A stretch of DNA of 45,000 nucleotides, from contig JAGVGJ010000023.1 of the NCBI GenBank assembly GCA_020057115.1, forward strand, positions 1-45,000, in the 5' to 3' direction. The notes below the pieces were generated by a model. The model saw nothing but the letters and a program-made list of their open reading frames with translations. It made no database searches and was not told where the DNA came from. Source of the DNA: Candidatus Omnitrophota bacterium. Its GTDB lineage: Bacteria; Omnitrophota; Gorgyraeia; 2-01-FULL-45-10. The position numbers were made by a program, and so were the translations under genes. Shown here piece after piece: positions 1-6,797 of this stretch. Positions within the stretch are counted from its first letter, which is position 1, and every line of letters begins with the position of its first letter.

Positions 1-1
1 C

Positions 2-241
2 AGCAAGGCATATGCCGACGCCAAATCAAAAGCAGGCATGGCGATAGACCTTGATTTTATACAATTACTCACCATAGCCCTTGAGCTTTCGCTGGGCAAA
101 GAACCGCCGAAGAACCCCATCATCGCCTCTTATGACTCAAAGGCGAGGGTGGTCATATTCCTACCGAAAGCAGAGCCCATAGACTATGACTCCATAAAGG
201 AGATCTATGAGGCACAGAGGACGGCGCTCGCGTCATTGTAA
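2..241 (+). CDS. C-terminal end of an unrecognised protein (partial)
   Basis: The frame is open from the left edge and ends with TAA. The first ATG in view is at 38, but the codons before it also read as protein (SKAYADAKSKAG), so I treat this as the tail of a longer gene cut by the window. The visible 79 residues hold one hydrophobic helix (IDLDFIQLLTIALEL), a short beta-like stretch (ARVVIFLPK) and an acidic helical tail ending EAQRTALASL. No catalytic motif is visible and I do not recognise the family. It could equally be a complete small protein starting at 38, but no good ribosome site precedes that ATG. Confidence 0.55.
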   Translation, partial: SKAYADAKSKAGMAIDLDFIQLLTIALELSLGKEPPKNPIIASYDSKARVVIFLPKAEPIDYDSIKEIYEAQRTALASL

Positions 242-285
242 CCCTCCTCGTTCGGATTTTTCTTCCATCATCTGGCATCCCTTTC

Positions 286-396
286 AGGGGTAGTCCTTCC
301 GCGAACGCTCCATTTTCCAGAGGAAAATGTCGCTCGACTTTGGGTGCAAAATTCTTTGTAATTTTGCGCCCAAAACGTCGCTTCAGGACTACCCCT
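286..396. repeat. Cruciform-like structured inverted-repeat element
   Basis: A perfect 12-bp outer inverted repeat (AGGGGTAGTCCT at 286-297, AGGACTACCCCT at 385-396) encloses two further hairpins. One is CATTTTCC-AGA-GGAAAATG (311-329). The other is a 15-bp stem with one G-T pair, arms at 339-353 and 360-374 and loop CTTTGT. A further AAAACGTC/GACGTTTT pair (372-379, 402-409) could compete with the outer stem. It has no coding sense on either strand. It may be a small non-autonomous mobile element, a structured RNA or a transcription terminator of the upstream gene; there is no T-run after the outer stem to support the last option. Confidence 0.6.
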
Positions 397-470
397 TGCG
401 GGACGTTTTCACAATAAGAAAAATCCTCACTCGTCGCACAGCATAAGGACGTCCGCGTATACTTAGGATC

Positions 471-490
471 AAAAAGGGGACAGGTTCTTT
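471..490 (-). repeat. REP-like motif, copy 1 (inverted)
   Basis: AAAAAGGGGACAGGTTCTTT is the reverse complement of copy 3 with one difference. Motifs of the form AAAGAACCTGTCCCCTTT are widely dispersed in many bacterial genomes and are usually explained as REP-like elements moved by REP-associated tyrosine transposases. No such transposase is present in this window. Confidence 0.6.
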
Positions 491-507
491 ACGAGCTAAT
501 TTCGCGC

Positions 508-527
508 AAGGACCTGTTCCCTTTTTT
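508..527 (+). repeat. REP-like motif, copy 2
   Basis: AAGGACCTGTTCCCTTTTTT, in direct orientation relative to copies 3 and 4 and inverted relative to copy 1. It is preceded by CGCGC, as copy 3 is preceded by CACGC, so the repeated unit is slightly longer than the core. Confidence 0.6.
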
Positions 528-539
528 GTTGTTTCACGC

Positions 540-559
540 AAAGAACCTGTCTCCTTTTT
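540..559 (+). repeat. REP-like motif, copy 3
   Basis: AAAGAACCTGTCTCCTTTTT pairs with copy 1 as a long imperfect hairpin of about 20 bp, with copy 2 in the loop. It ends 16 bp before the -35 box of the next gene, so the hairpin could also insulate that promoter from upstream transcription. Confidence 0.6.
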
Positions 560-575
560 CCATAATAAAAATAAG

Positions 576-604
576 TTGACAGATGAGACTGTGTAAAGTA
601 TACT
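576..604 (+). promoter_or_regulatory. Consensus sigma-70-type promoter of the first TA-like module
   Basis: TTGACA (576-581), 17-bp spacer, TATACT (599-604). The expected transcript start is near 611, leaving a leader of about 24 nt with GGAG at 620-623 in front of the ATG at 635. Confidence 0.75.
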
Positions 605-619
605 TAACATCTGTTAAGT
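602..619. promoter_or_regulatory. Putative operator: palindrome over -10 and transcript start
   Basis: ACTTAACA-TC-TGTTAAGT is a perfect 8-bp inverted repeat with a 2-bp centre. It overlaps the last bases of the -10 box and the predicted start site and abuts the ribosome site. The next gene encodes a winged-helix protein, so binding here would give simple autorepression. The operator role is inferred from position and symmetry. Confidence 0.6.
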
Positions 620-634
620 GGAGATAACACATAT

Positions 635-1264
635 ATGCCAATGGAAATGAAGCTAGATGACATTCTTGACACTAAGTCAAAGGTAAAGATCATACGACTC
701 TTTACGTCAAGGCGGGAAGATTTTATGGCTTCCGGCAGAGAAATAGCAAAACTCGTAAGCTTAACGCCTCCGGCTGCGCATGCCGCATTAAAAGAGCTTC
801 ATAACCAAGATATACTGAAAAGAGACATCATCGGTAAACAACATATCTACAGAATGAATTACACAAGCCGCCTGGTAAAAGATATATTGTATCCTGCTTT
901 TAAAAAAGAGCGTTCCATAAAAGATGATATTGCTAACTTCCTGCTTAAAAAGATAAAAACCTACAAGGTGCGCGGGATAATATCCATTATTCTCTATGGA
1001 AGCAATGCAAAAGGCGAGACTCATGAAAGAAGCGATTGCGATATCGCTATAATCACAAAAGACGTTAAATCTAAAAAGACAATAGAAGAAATATTCATTG
1101 AAAAAATTTCTGCGGAGTTTTATGAATTTTTTGGAATATCACTGGACACCTACATCAAGACAGAAAAAGAATTTATCAGCAGATTAAAGAGAAAGCTTCC
1201 GCCTGTATCTACGCTCATAAAAGCGCACGCGGTTATTTACGGAAAAGACCCAAATAAATTTTAA
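635..1264 (+). CDS. Winged-helix / MNT nucleotidyltransferase fusion, putative antitoxin and autoregulator
   Basis: The first about 80 residues form a MarR/ArsR-like winged helix (helix-turn-helix around SGREIAKLVSLTPPAAHAALKEL, then a wing at KRDIIGKQHIYRM). The C-terminal half is a minimal nucleotidyltransferase with GSNAKG at 122-127 and the metal-binding pair D134-x-D136 (SDCD). In known MNT/HEPN modules the MNT protein neutralises the HEPN toxin, in characterised cases by AMPylation; the intact G-S and D-x-D suggest this one could be catalytic. The start at 635 is preferred over the ATG at 641 because GGAG at 620-623 is 11 nt away. The HEPN gene follows after 11 nt. Fusion of a DNA-binding domain to the antitoxin lets one protein do both jobs, and a palindrome sits on its own promoter. 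Confidence 0.8.
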   Translation: MPMEMKLDDILDTKSKVKIIRLFTSRREDFMASGREIAKLVSLTPPAAHAALKELHNQDILKRDIIGKQHIYRMNYTSRLVKDILYPAFKKERSIKDDIANFLLKKIKTYKVRGIISIILYGSNAKGETHERSDCDIAIITKDVKSKKTIEEIFIEKISAEFYEFFGISLDTYIKTEKEFISRLKRKLPPVSTLIKAHAVIYGKDPNKF

Positions 1265-1275
1265 GGCTAAATAAT

Positions 1276-1680
1276 ATGGCTCCAAGAAAAATAAAGATAA
1301 GACAAGAAGAAAAGACTGCCGCAAAAGACTACTTAAAGAAGGCAGAAGATAATCATAAAGCGATGCTATCCGCTTTAAAGGATGAGAATTATAACGCTGT
1401 TGGAACATTGGCGCTTCAATGCGCCATATCATCCGCTGACGCTATATCGGTTTATGAAAAAGGCATTCGCTCCATATCGGAAGACCATTTTGATGTTTGC
1501 GGCTTAATAAGTTCTATTACGCTGCCAGACGCTAAAGAAAAAGCGGTTCTTTTACGTCGTATTATCGGTAAGAAAAATCTGATTCAATATGAGCGCCGGA
1601 ATATGCATAAACAAGAAGCGGATGAGATCACGAAAACTACATCAAGATTTTATCGGTGGGTTAGCGAGCACGTTGAATAG
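1276..1680 (+). CDS. HEPN-domain protein, putative toxin partner
   Basis: A 134-residue all-helical protein. The layout resembles the SAV_6107-like HEPN group: a helical start with AAKDYLKKAEDNHKAM, then ALQCAISSADAISVY, DHFDVCGLI, and LIQYERRNMH followed by a final helix ending SRFYRWVSEHVE. HEPN toxins are usually ribonucleases using an R-x4-6-H motif. Here the nearest match is RRNMH, where the spacing is too short, so RNase activity is uncertain. It lies 11 nt after the nucleotidyltransferase fusion and is surely co-transcribed; AAGG at 1263-1266 is its ribosome site and overlaps the upstream stop codon. Role as toxin is inferred from the gene pair. Confidence 0.72.
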   Translation: MAPRKIKIRQEEKTAAKDYLKKAEDNHKAMLSALKDENYNAVGTLALQCAISSADAISVYEKGIRSISEDHFDVCGLISSITLPDAKEKAVLLRRIIGKKNLIQYERRNMHKQEADEITKTTSRFYRWVSEHVE

Positions 1681-1738
1681 CTCATTATTGTATCTTTATA
1701 AGAAAGGCTCGAGTTTTAGGCCATTTTTTGATGTGCCC

Positions 1739-1767
1739 TTGACAAACAGATAGTTATATTGTATACT
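1739..1767 (+). promoter_or_regulatory. Consensus sigma-70-type promoter of the second TA-like module
   Basis: TTGACA (1739-1744), 17-bp spacer, TATACT (1762-1767): the same -35, spacer length and -10 as the first module. The transcript should begin near 1774. Confidence 0.75.
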
Positions 1768-1809
1768 TTTATACAAGGAATTGTATGAAAACATACAATA
1801 TATTGTATG
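1759..1809. promoter_or_regulatory. Operator array: five alternating TTGTAT half-sites
   Basis: TTGTAT occurs at 1759, 1781 and 1803, and its complement ATACAA at 1771 and 1793. Starts are spaced 12, 10, 12, 10 bp, giving a 22-bp period, about two helical turns. The array runs from the -10 box through the transcript start to the initiation codon. The central pair is the tightest palindrome, TTGTATG-AAAA-CATACAA. Such stacked half-sites are typical of TA complexes that bind cooperatively; here the binding protein is unknown, as neither product shows an obvious DNA-binding domain. A further single TTGTAT is at 1688. Confidence 0.65.
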
Positions 1810-1817
1810 GAATATAG
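1785..1817 (+). CDS. Possible 10-codon leader peptide overlapping the next start
   Basis: ATG at 1785 opens a frame reading MKTYNILYGI and ending in TAG, out of frame with and overlapping the ATG at 1807. AAGGAA (1775-1780) lies only 4 nt before it, right at the predicted transcript end, whereas the ATG at 1807 has no ribosome site of its own. Translational coupling through this mini-frame is possible. The frame lies wholly inside the operator array, so it could also be chance. Confidence 0.22.
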   Translation: MKTYNILYGI

Positions 1818-2391
1818 AATAGACAAAGATGGCCTGATCAACAGGTTAAGCGCCTGGAATGATTTTTTAAAGAGAAAAGTCCATTTGATAGCGTGTGGCG
1901 GCACAGCATTGACACTTCTTAATATCAAGCCATCGACAAAAGACGTCGATCTCTTAGTCCCGAATGCGAATGAATACTCATATCTTATAAAGATACTGGA
2001 GCAGCTTGGTTATAGATCGGCAAGCGACTCCGGTTGGGCAAGAGACGACGGTTTCATATTCGACCTTTTCGCCGGCAAACGCGTGCACACAACAGAACTA
2101 TTGGATTCTCCGCTCGAAGAGGGTAATAATAAAATGGTCAAGGAATTCAGCCACATATATCTCGGGGTCCTTAATGATTATGACCTGCTTACGAGTAAAT
2201 TGTTCAGGGGCACCTCGGTGGACATGGCTGACTGCATGATGCTCATGAAAAGCAAGAAAGGCGAGATAGATATACGCCGATTTGTAACCCGTTTCAAGGA
2301 GACCGCTTCTTATGACGTCTCTGATGATAAAGCCAATAAGAATCTTGATCATTTTCTGAACCTGCTCAAGAAAGAAGGTTTTAAATGGTAA
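1807..2391 (+). CDS. Nucleotidyltransferase of the DUF6036/AbiEii-like type, putative antitoxin or toxin half
   Basis: 194 residues with the nucleotidyltransferase signature CGGTALTLL (G31, G32) followed by STKDVDLLV, where D46 and D48 are the metal-binding pair. The later region (WARDDGFIFDLFAG, then a helical tail DIRRFVTRF) fits the DUF6036 family, which is related to AbiEii/MenA nucleotidyltransferases. Some relatives are toxins that modify tRNA and others are antitoxins, so the direction of action is not fixed by sequence. It overlaps the next gene by 7 nt. The ATG at 1807 has no Shine-Dalgarno sequence within normal distance, unusual for this window. Confidence 0.72.
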   Translation: MEYRIDKDGLINRLSAWNDFLKRKVHLIACGGTALTLLNIKPSTKDVDLLVPNANEYSYLIKILEQLGYRSASDSGWARDDGFIFDLFAGKRVHTTELLDSPLEEGNNKMVKEFSHIYLGVLNDYDLLTSKLFRGTSVDMADCMMLMKSKKGEIDIRRFVTRFKETASYDVSDDKANKNLDHFLNLLKKEGFKW

Positions 2392-3056
2392 GAGATAAAG
2401 ACCTGTCCAAAAGGCTCAGCTCGCTGGGGTTCCAGCTGTTCGAGACCGAAGAGGCTGAAGACGCTAATCGCACTCTTGCGGATGTGGTGAGGTCGCACGA
2501 CCTCCGCCTCTGGGAAGGGTTCCCAGTGGTCCTGGCGAATAGCGTTGCTAAGGGCCTTTTCGATCACGATAAAACCACCGATTATCTTAAGACCGCTATT
2601 GACAGATCTTATCTCGAGTCGCTTATAGCCATGTCATTGGCGTTGTATGAGGCATACGGCGCCAGGTTCTCCTGGACGAAAATCTTGCGCGCCTCGTTAA
2701 GCGACGAAAAGAAAGACGAGATCAATTCCTTCTTGAAGATGTTCAAGCGCAAAAGTCCGTTCAGGCTTGGCAGTTACAGGATGTCAGCAGATAGGCTGAT
2801 GACCGTTTTCCGCAACTATTCCGCGCATAGCGGCCCAAAACTCAACGATCTTTTGTCCGAAAGAGAAGAGCTTGGGCTTGAATATGCGCTGTCGCAAGTC
2901 TTTTCGCCGAAACAGAAAGAGTTATTCCTAAAAAAGCTGAAAGGCGAAAAATTGAGCAAGACCGAAAGCGAATACTTCTCCCGGGTGGTCAAGAAGAAGG
3001 TTCTCTCTTTGGCCAACACAGGGCTGCATCATCTTGCGCGAAGGTTGGTGGAATAA
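2385..3056 (+). CDS. Unrecognised partner protein of the nucleotidyltransferase
   Basis: 223 residues, soluble, mostly helical, rich in charged residues. The start overlaps the upstream stop (ATGGTAA) and has GAAGG at 2374-2378, 6 nt upstream, so the pair is translated together. The N-terminal part (residues 20-60, with LADVVRSHDLRLWEGFPVVLANS) and a C-terminal block with KTESEYFSRVVKKKVLSLAN look conserved in style. The latter resembles tails I associate with small regulators encoded next to nucleotidyltransferases, but I cannot name the family. By context it is the second half of a two-gene TA-like module. A HEPN-like or AbiEi-like fold are alternatives that only structure prediction would settle. 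Confidence 0.6.
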   Translation: MVRDKDLSKRLSSLGFQLFETEEAEDANRTLADVVRSHDLRLWEGFPVVLANSVAKGLFDHDKTTDYLKTAIDRSYLESLIAMSLALYEAYGARFSWTKILRASLSDEKKDEINSFLKMFKRKSPFRLGSYRMSADRLMTVFRNYSAHSGPKLNDLLSEREELGLEYALSQVFSPKQKELFLKKLKGEKLSKTESEYFSRVVKKKVLSLANTGLHHLARRLVE

Positions 3057-3057
3057 T

Positions 3058-3077
3058 AAAAGAACCTGTTCCCTTTT
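3058..3077 (+). repeat. REP-like motif, copy 4
   Basis: AAAAGAACCTGTTCCCTTTT, same orientation as copies 2 and 3. It starts 1 nt after the stop codon of the preceding gene and ends just before the next -35 box. Copies therefore flank the two TA-like modules on both sides (471-559 and here). Confidence 0.6.
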
Positions 3078-3079
3078 AT

Positions 3080-3108
3080 TTGTCGACTTAGCGCCTTTAT
3101 GATATAAT
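3080..3108 (+). promoter_or_regulatory. Promoter of the acyltransferase operon, near-leaderless
   Basis: TTGTCG (3080-3085), 17-bp spacer, perfect TATAAT (3103-3108). The start site should fall near 3114-3116, directly before the ATG at 3117, and no ribosome site is visible. An ATGATA-N4-TATCAT inverted repeat (3099-3114) covers the -10 box and could be an operator. Confidence 0.6.
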
Positions 3109-3116
3109 TATCATAT

Positions 3117-4556
3117 ATGGTGTTCAATTCTCTGCGTTTCGCGCTGTTTTTCGCGATACTATACATATTGTATCTTGCGCTTGGCAAGAAGTGGCGCCTG
3201 CAGAATGCGCTCCTTTTGGCGGCAAGCTATATATTCTACTCCTTCTGGGATTGGCGTTTCTTATTCCTCATAATACTCTCCACAGCCTTTAACTACCATC
3301 TCGGCCTCATGATAGGAGAGTCCCGCGACGAAAAGGCCGCTAAGCGCCTGCTCGTCATCAATATCTGCCTTAATCTGGGAATCCTCGGTATATTCAAATA
3401 TTTTGACTTCTTTTTAAGTGGCGCATTGAACCTTCTGGGCACATTCGGCTTGTATCCCGGCTCCGCAGCTCTTAAGATAATACTTCCCTTAGGGATATCA
3501 TTCTATACATTCCAGGCGATGAGCTATCCGATAGACATCTACCGCAAGATGATAACCCCGACGAAGAATATTACGGAACTCGGGCTATTCATCGCATTCT
3601 TCCCGCTACTCATATCAGGGCCGATCGAGAGGGCGCGCAACATGCTCCCTCAGATAGCGGCAAAGAGGACCATAACTTCGCAAAAGTTCTACGAAGGGTG
3701 CTGGCTCTTTTTCTTCGGGCTCTATAAGAAGATAGTGATAGCTGATAATCTTGCCAAGCTCACCGGAGAGGTATTCGGCGCCAAGCATAGTGTCTTTGGC
3801 GGCAGCGATATGCTCCTTGCCACCGTTGCTTTTGCCCTACAGGTATATGCGGACTTTTCAGGATATTCCGACATGGCCCGCGGCCTAGCGAGGGTCATGG
3901 GATTCGACGTGATGGTCAACTTCCGCACGCCTTTCTTTGCCTCGACGATACCGGACCTCTGGCAGAGGTGGCATATAAGCTTAACGACCTGGATAAAGGA
4001 ATATCTCTATTATCCGCTCGCCCTGGCGGAATTTAACGGAAAGCAGATAGCGCCGTGGCTCGTCATAATAATAACCTGGGCGATAATGGGTCTCTGGCAT
4101 GGCCCTTACTGGAAGTTCATCCTGTGGGGCGTGTATCACGGGCTACTCATCGTCGGATATTCCAGATTGAGGCCGTATCTGGCGCTCGCAAAACCTAAGA
4201 ACCGGTTCATATCAGGCGCCTGGGCGTCGATCCAGACGCTCGTCATTTTCATGCTATTCTCGATGGGGCTACTCTTCTTCGCATGCCCGTCGGTGAGCGC
4301 GGCGACGGCGGCATTGCAGAGCATCGTTACAGGATTTGGTTCGAAGCTCCATTTCAACATGTCAATGCTGGCCACTGTGGGGCAGTGCATTGTTCCGGTA
4401 GCCATACTAGAGTATATGCAGTTCCGCGCTGACGACGAGATGGTCCACTTCAGATGGCCCGCGCTGGCGCGGGGGATCATCTATTTCATATTATTTTATC
4501 TTTTGATATTTTACGGGGACCTTCATGCCCAGAAATATTACTACTTCCAGTTTTAA
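3117..4556 (+). CDS. MBOAT-family membrane O-acyltransferase (AlgI/DltB-like)
   Basis: 479 residues, about ten membrane helices, the usual length for AlgI/DltB relatives. It opens with the family's typical MVFNSLRFALFF and ends YYYFQF, another hallmark. Key blocks: PLGISFYTFQAMSYPIDIYR, FVISGPIER-like LLISGPIERAR, LQVYADFSGYSDMARGLA, PDLWQRWHISLTTW, and the catalytic region MGLWHGPYWKF with H328, followed by a second histidine H341 in WGVYHG. These proteins move an acyl group from a cytoplasmic donor across the inner membrane to a glycan or polymer. First gene of the operon; the next gene overlaps its last 32 nt. Together with the SGNH protein, carrier and ligase downstream it fills the DltB position of a Dlt-like set. 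Confidence 0.93.
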   Translation: MVFNSLRFALFFAILYILYLALGKKWRLQNALLLAASYIFYSFWDWRFLFLIILSTAFNYHLGLMIGESRDEKAAKRLLVINICLNLGILGIFKYFDFFLSGALNLLGTFGLYPGSAALKIILPLGISFYTFQAMSYPIDIYRKMITPTKNITELGLFIAFFPLLISGPIERARNMLPQIAAKRTITSQKFYEGCWLFFFGLYKKIVIADNLAKLTGEVFGAKHSVFGGSDMLLATVAFALQVYADFSGYSDMARGLARVMGFDVMVNFRTPFFASTIPDLWQRWHISLTTWIKEYLYYPLALAEFNGKQIAPWLVIIITWAIMGLWHGPYWKFILWGVYHGLLIVGYSRLRPYLALAKPKNRFISGAWASIQTLVIFMLFSMGLLFFACPSVSAATAALQSIVTGFGSKLHFNMSMLATVGQCIVPVAILEYMQFRADDEMVHFRWPALARGIIYFILFYLLIFYGDLHAQKYYYFQF

Positions 4557-5523
4557 GAAGCTGCCGGGAGGATTTTTGATATGCCTGGCGCTCATCCTGG
4601 CGACGGAGGCATTTCTCTATTCGTCCAGGGCTTATTTTATGGAAGACTTCTGGAATAAGTTCATAGTAAATGAGCGAGAGCTCGTCAATATGCCGGGCGA
4701 CTTCGACTATCTCATAATAGGCGACAGCCTCCAGAAGACAGGGATAAACACTGCGCTTGTCAGCGACAGGGTGCTCAATCTCGGTCTTCCCGGCTCAAAG
4801 CCCCTCGGGCAATATCTCCTGCTTAAAAATTATCTGGAAAAACATAAACCCCCTAAGGCCGTATTCTTTTATATGGATCCCGAAGATACAGAACAGTCGA
4901 TCCTCGTGATATTGCGATATTTTGTAAGCTTTAAGGATTTCCTGTCCATATGGCCGGAGCTGACATGGAAAGAGCGGAAATATTTTATCACCAGATATTG
5001 GGAGTCTATGGACTTGCGCACCGTCGGGGCTATAACTAGGGACTGGTACAGGGGACCTAATGATGTCTTCATCGGGGAGATGAAGAAGAATCTCGGGTAT
5101 CTGCCTTCATCCAGGGCCGGTCGCGTGATGCCGGATGACAGGTTCAGGAAGACGAAAGAGCGGTATGCTTCGAGGATATCAATGACCGAGCAGGATCATA
5201 AATATCTGGATAAGTTCATAGAGCTTGCGGAGGAAAACAAGATAAAGGTGGTCTTTCTGGGGCAGCTCCTGCCGAAAGAGCTTTATGATATATTCGAGCG
5301 CTCGGGTTTTAACGCGGATTATTTAAGGTTCCTGGAAGACGCGAAGAGACGTTATCCGGGGGCCTATTTCGTGGACGAGCCGATAGTCGAAATAGACAAT
5401 AGCATGTTCGGCGACATTTCCCATGTAAATACCGCCGGGGCTAAATTTTATACTGAATATTTCAAGGATAAGATATTCAAGCCATATTCAGAGATGTTTG
5501 ACAAGGAAGAGGTGAAGAGATGA
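4525..5523 (+). CDS. SGNH-like membrane-anchored protein, partner of the MBOAT protein
   Basis: 332 residues with one N-terminal membrane helix (about 14-32, GGFLICLALILATEAFLY) and an exported domain. The SGNH pattern is visible: GDSLQ with S68 as the candidate nucleophile, and D297-x-x-H300 in GDISHVNTAG near the C-terminus. Such proteins pair with MBOAT enzymes in alginate acetylation (AlgJ/AlgX) and D-alanylation (DltD), where they finish acyl transfer outside the membrane. The start inside the upstream gene is supported by GGGG at 4515-4518 just before it and by the membrane helix beginning soon after. It overlaps the next gene by ATGA, so translation is coupled. Substrate unknown. Confidence 0.82.
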   Translation: MPRNITTSSFKKLPGGFLICLALILATEAFLYSSRAYFMEDFWNKFIVNERELVNMPGDFDYLIIGDSLQKTGINTALVSDRVLNLGLPGSKPLGQYLLLKNYLEKHKPPKAVFFYMDPEDTEQSILVILRYFVSFKDFLSIWPELTWKERKYFITRYWESMDLRTVGAITRDWYRGPNDVFIGEMKKNLGYLPSSRAGRVMPDDRFRKTKERYASRISMTEQDHKYLDKFIELAEENKIKVVFLGQLLPKELYDIFERSGFNADYLRFLEDAKRRYPGAYFVDEPIVEIDNSMFGDISHVNTAGAKFYTEYFKDKIFKPYSEMFDKEEVKR

Positions 5524-6512
5524 AGCTTTGCAAAACTTGCGTCCTGCCATCCAATTTTCCGCATGTCGTATTCGACAATGAAGGGGTGTGCTCAGCCTGC
5601 CGCCAGTTCGTCGGGAAGAAGAGGCTTGCCCGGATCAAAGCCGAATATAAGAGAAAGTTCGAACGCGTCATAAAAGATACGCGCTCCAGGCACAGCTATG
5701 ATCTTCTCATGTGCTATTCGGGAGGCAAGGACTCCACTTACGCGCTTTCGCTATTAAAGAGAAAATACGGCCTGAAGATACTGGCGTTTACATTCGATAA
5801 TGGCTTTGTCCCAGACAGGACTTATATAAATATCAGGAATGTCGTCGAGAAGCTCGGCGTGGACCACATATTCTTTAAACCGCGCTTCGAGGTCCTGAAG
5901 AAGATATTCAACGCCGCCTTGAAGAGGAACCTCTATTCGGCCAAGACGCTCGACAGAGCAAGCCCGGTATGCACCTCCTGCATGGGGATGGTCAAATACT
6001 CTGCCCTCAAGACGGCGATAGAGAAGGATATACCATTAATAGCATTCGGCTGGTCGCCGGGTCAGGCGCCTGTGACATCGTCGGTGCTTAAGATAGACCC
6101 AAAGATGATGAAGAGCATGCAGGCGGCCATAAAACCGCCGCTATCCAAAGTGGCAGGCAAGGAGATAGATGGCTATTTCCCTCCGGACAGCTACTACAGG
6201 AAGAGCGCGAACTTTCCCATGTTCGTGCATCCGCTGGAGCTTTTTCCGTATAACGAGAAGAAGATACTCGCTTTCATAAAGGGCCTGGGCTGGAAGATGC
6301 CATCCGGGATAGACCTTAATGCCACGAACTGCCTGCTCAACTCTCTCGCCGACGAGGCCCACATAGCAAAATATAAATTCCATCCTTATGCCGGCGAGAT
6401 AGCGGCGCTTGTGAGAGAAGGGTATATGACTAGAAGAGAAGGCCTGGCTCATCTTCCCGTTAAAAAATCCGCGAAGGTCTTGAGCGCGGTCAAGAAGAAG
6501 CTTGGGATATAA
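5520..6512 (+). CDS. PP-loop ATPase of the sugar-amidotransferase (WbpG-like) type
   Basis: 330 residues. Cys pairs C4/C7 and C24/C27 at the N-terminus form a likely zinc site. The PP-loop SGGKDST (67-73) binds ATP for adenylation of a carbonyl or carboxylate. A second CxxC (C151/C154) follows. The layout matches the N-acetyl-sugar amidotransferase group (WbpG/PseA-like), which forms amidine or amide groups on surface-sugar precursors with ammonia from a glutaminase partner. No glutaminase gene is seen here, so the nitrogen source is open. Its position between the SGNH protein and the carrier suggests it modifies the transferred group or the glycan acceptor. Starts in an ATGA overlap with the upstream stop. 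Confidence 0.82.
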   Translation: MKLCKTCVLPSNFPHVVFDNEGVCSACRQFVGKKRLARIKAEYKRKFERVIKDTRSRHSYDLLMCYSGGKDSTYALSLLKRKYGLKILAFTFDNGFVPDRTYINIRNVVEKLGVDHIFFKPRFEVLKKIFNAALKRNLYSAKTLDRASPVCTSCMGMVKYSALKTAIEKDIPLIAFGWSPGQAPVTSSVLKIDPKMMKSMQAAIKPPLSKVAGKEIDGYFPPDSYYRKSANFPMFVHPLELFPYNEKKILAFIKGLGWKMPSGIDLNATNCLLNSLADEAHIAKYKFHPYAGEIAALVREGYMTRREGLAHLPVKKSAKVLSAVKKKLGI

Positions 6513-6527
6513 AGGAGCGCGATATAT

Positions 6528-6797
6528 ATGAACGATGCGAAGAAGCTCGGCATAAAGGACGAGCTTAAAAAATTCATAATAAACAATTATCTTCTGGGAG
6601 CTAAGAACGCGAAAATCTCCGACGACGATTCATTCCTCGAAGAGGGGATCATCGATTCGATAGGCGTTATTGAGCTTACGAACCACATACAGAGGACCTG
6701 CGGCATAAAGATACACGTGGCCGAGATAGTTCCGCAGAATTTCGATACGCTCAATAATCTTGAAAAGTATATAAACCGAAAGCTGCATTCAAAATGA
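6528..6797 (+). CDS. Acyl carrier protein (DltC-like position)
   Basis: 89 residues with the carrier-protein signature EEGIIDSIGVIEL; S44 is the expected phosphopantetheine attachment site. The length and four-helix spacing are normal for stand-alone carriers. AGGAG at 6513-6517, 10 nt upstream, gives a strong start, the only clear independent ribosome site inside this operon. It overlaps the ligase gene by ATGA, so carrier and ligase are made together. Probably holds the activated acyl group for the MBOAT enzyme at the inner face of the membrane. Confidence 0.9.
   Translation: MNDAKKLGIKDELKKFIINNYLLGAKNAKISDDDSFLEEGIIDSIGVIELTNHIQRTCGIKIHVAEIVPQNFDTLNNLEKYINRKLHSK

Noticed and set aside
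389-610. Minus-strand frame of 73 codons in the intergenic stretch
   Set aside because: It runs through the REP-like repeats and across the promoter at 576-604; composition and position do not support a gene.
4136-4480. Minus-strand frame opposite the MBOAT gene
   Set aside because: The plus strand carries the catalytic MBOAT motif here; the minus-strand product has no recognisable feature.
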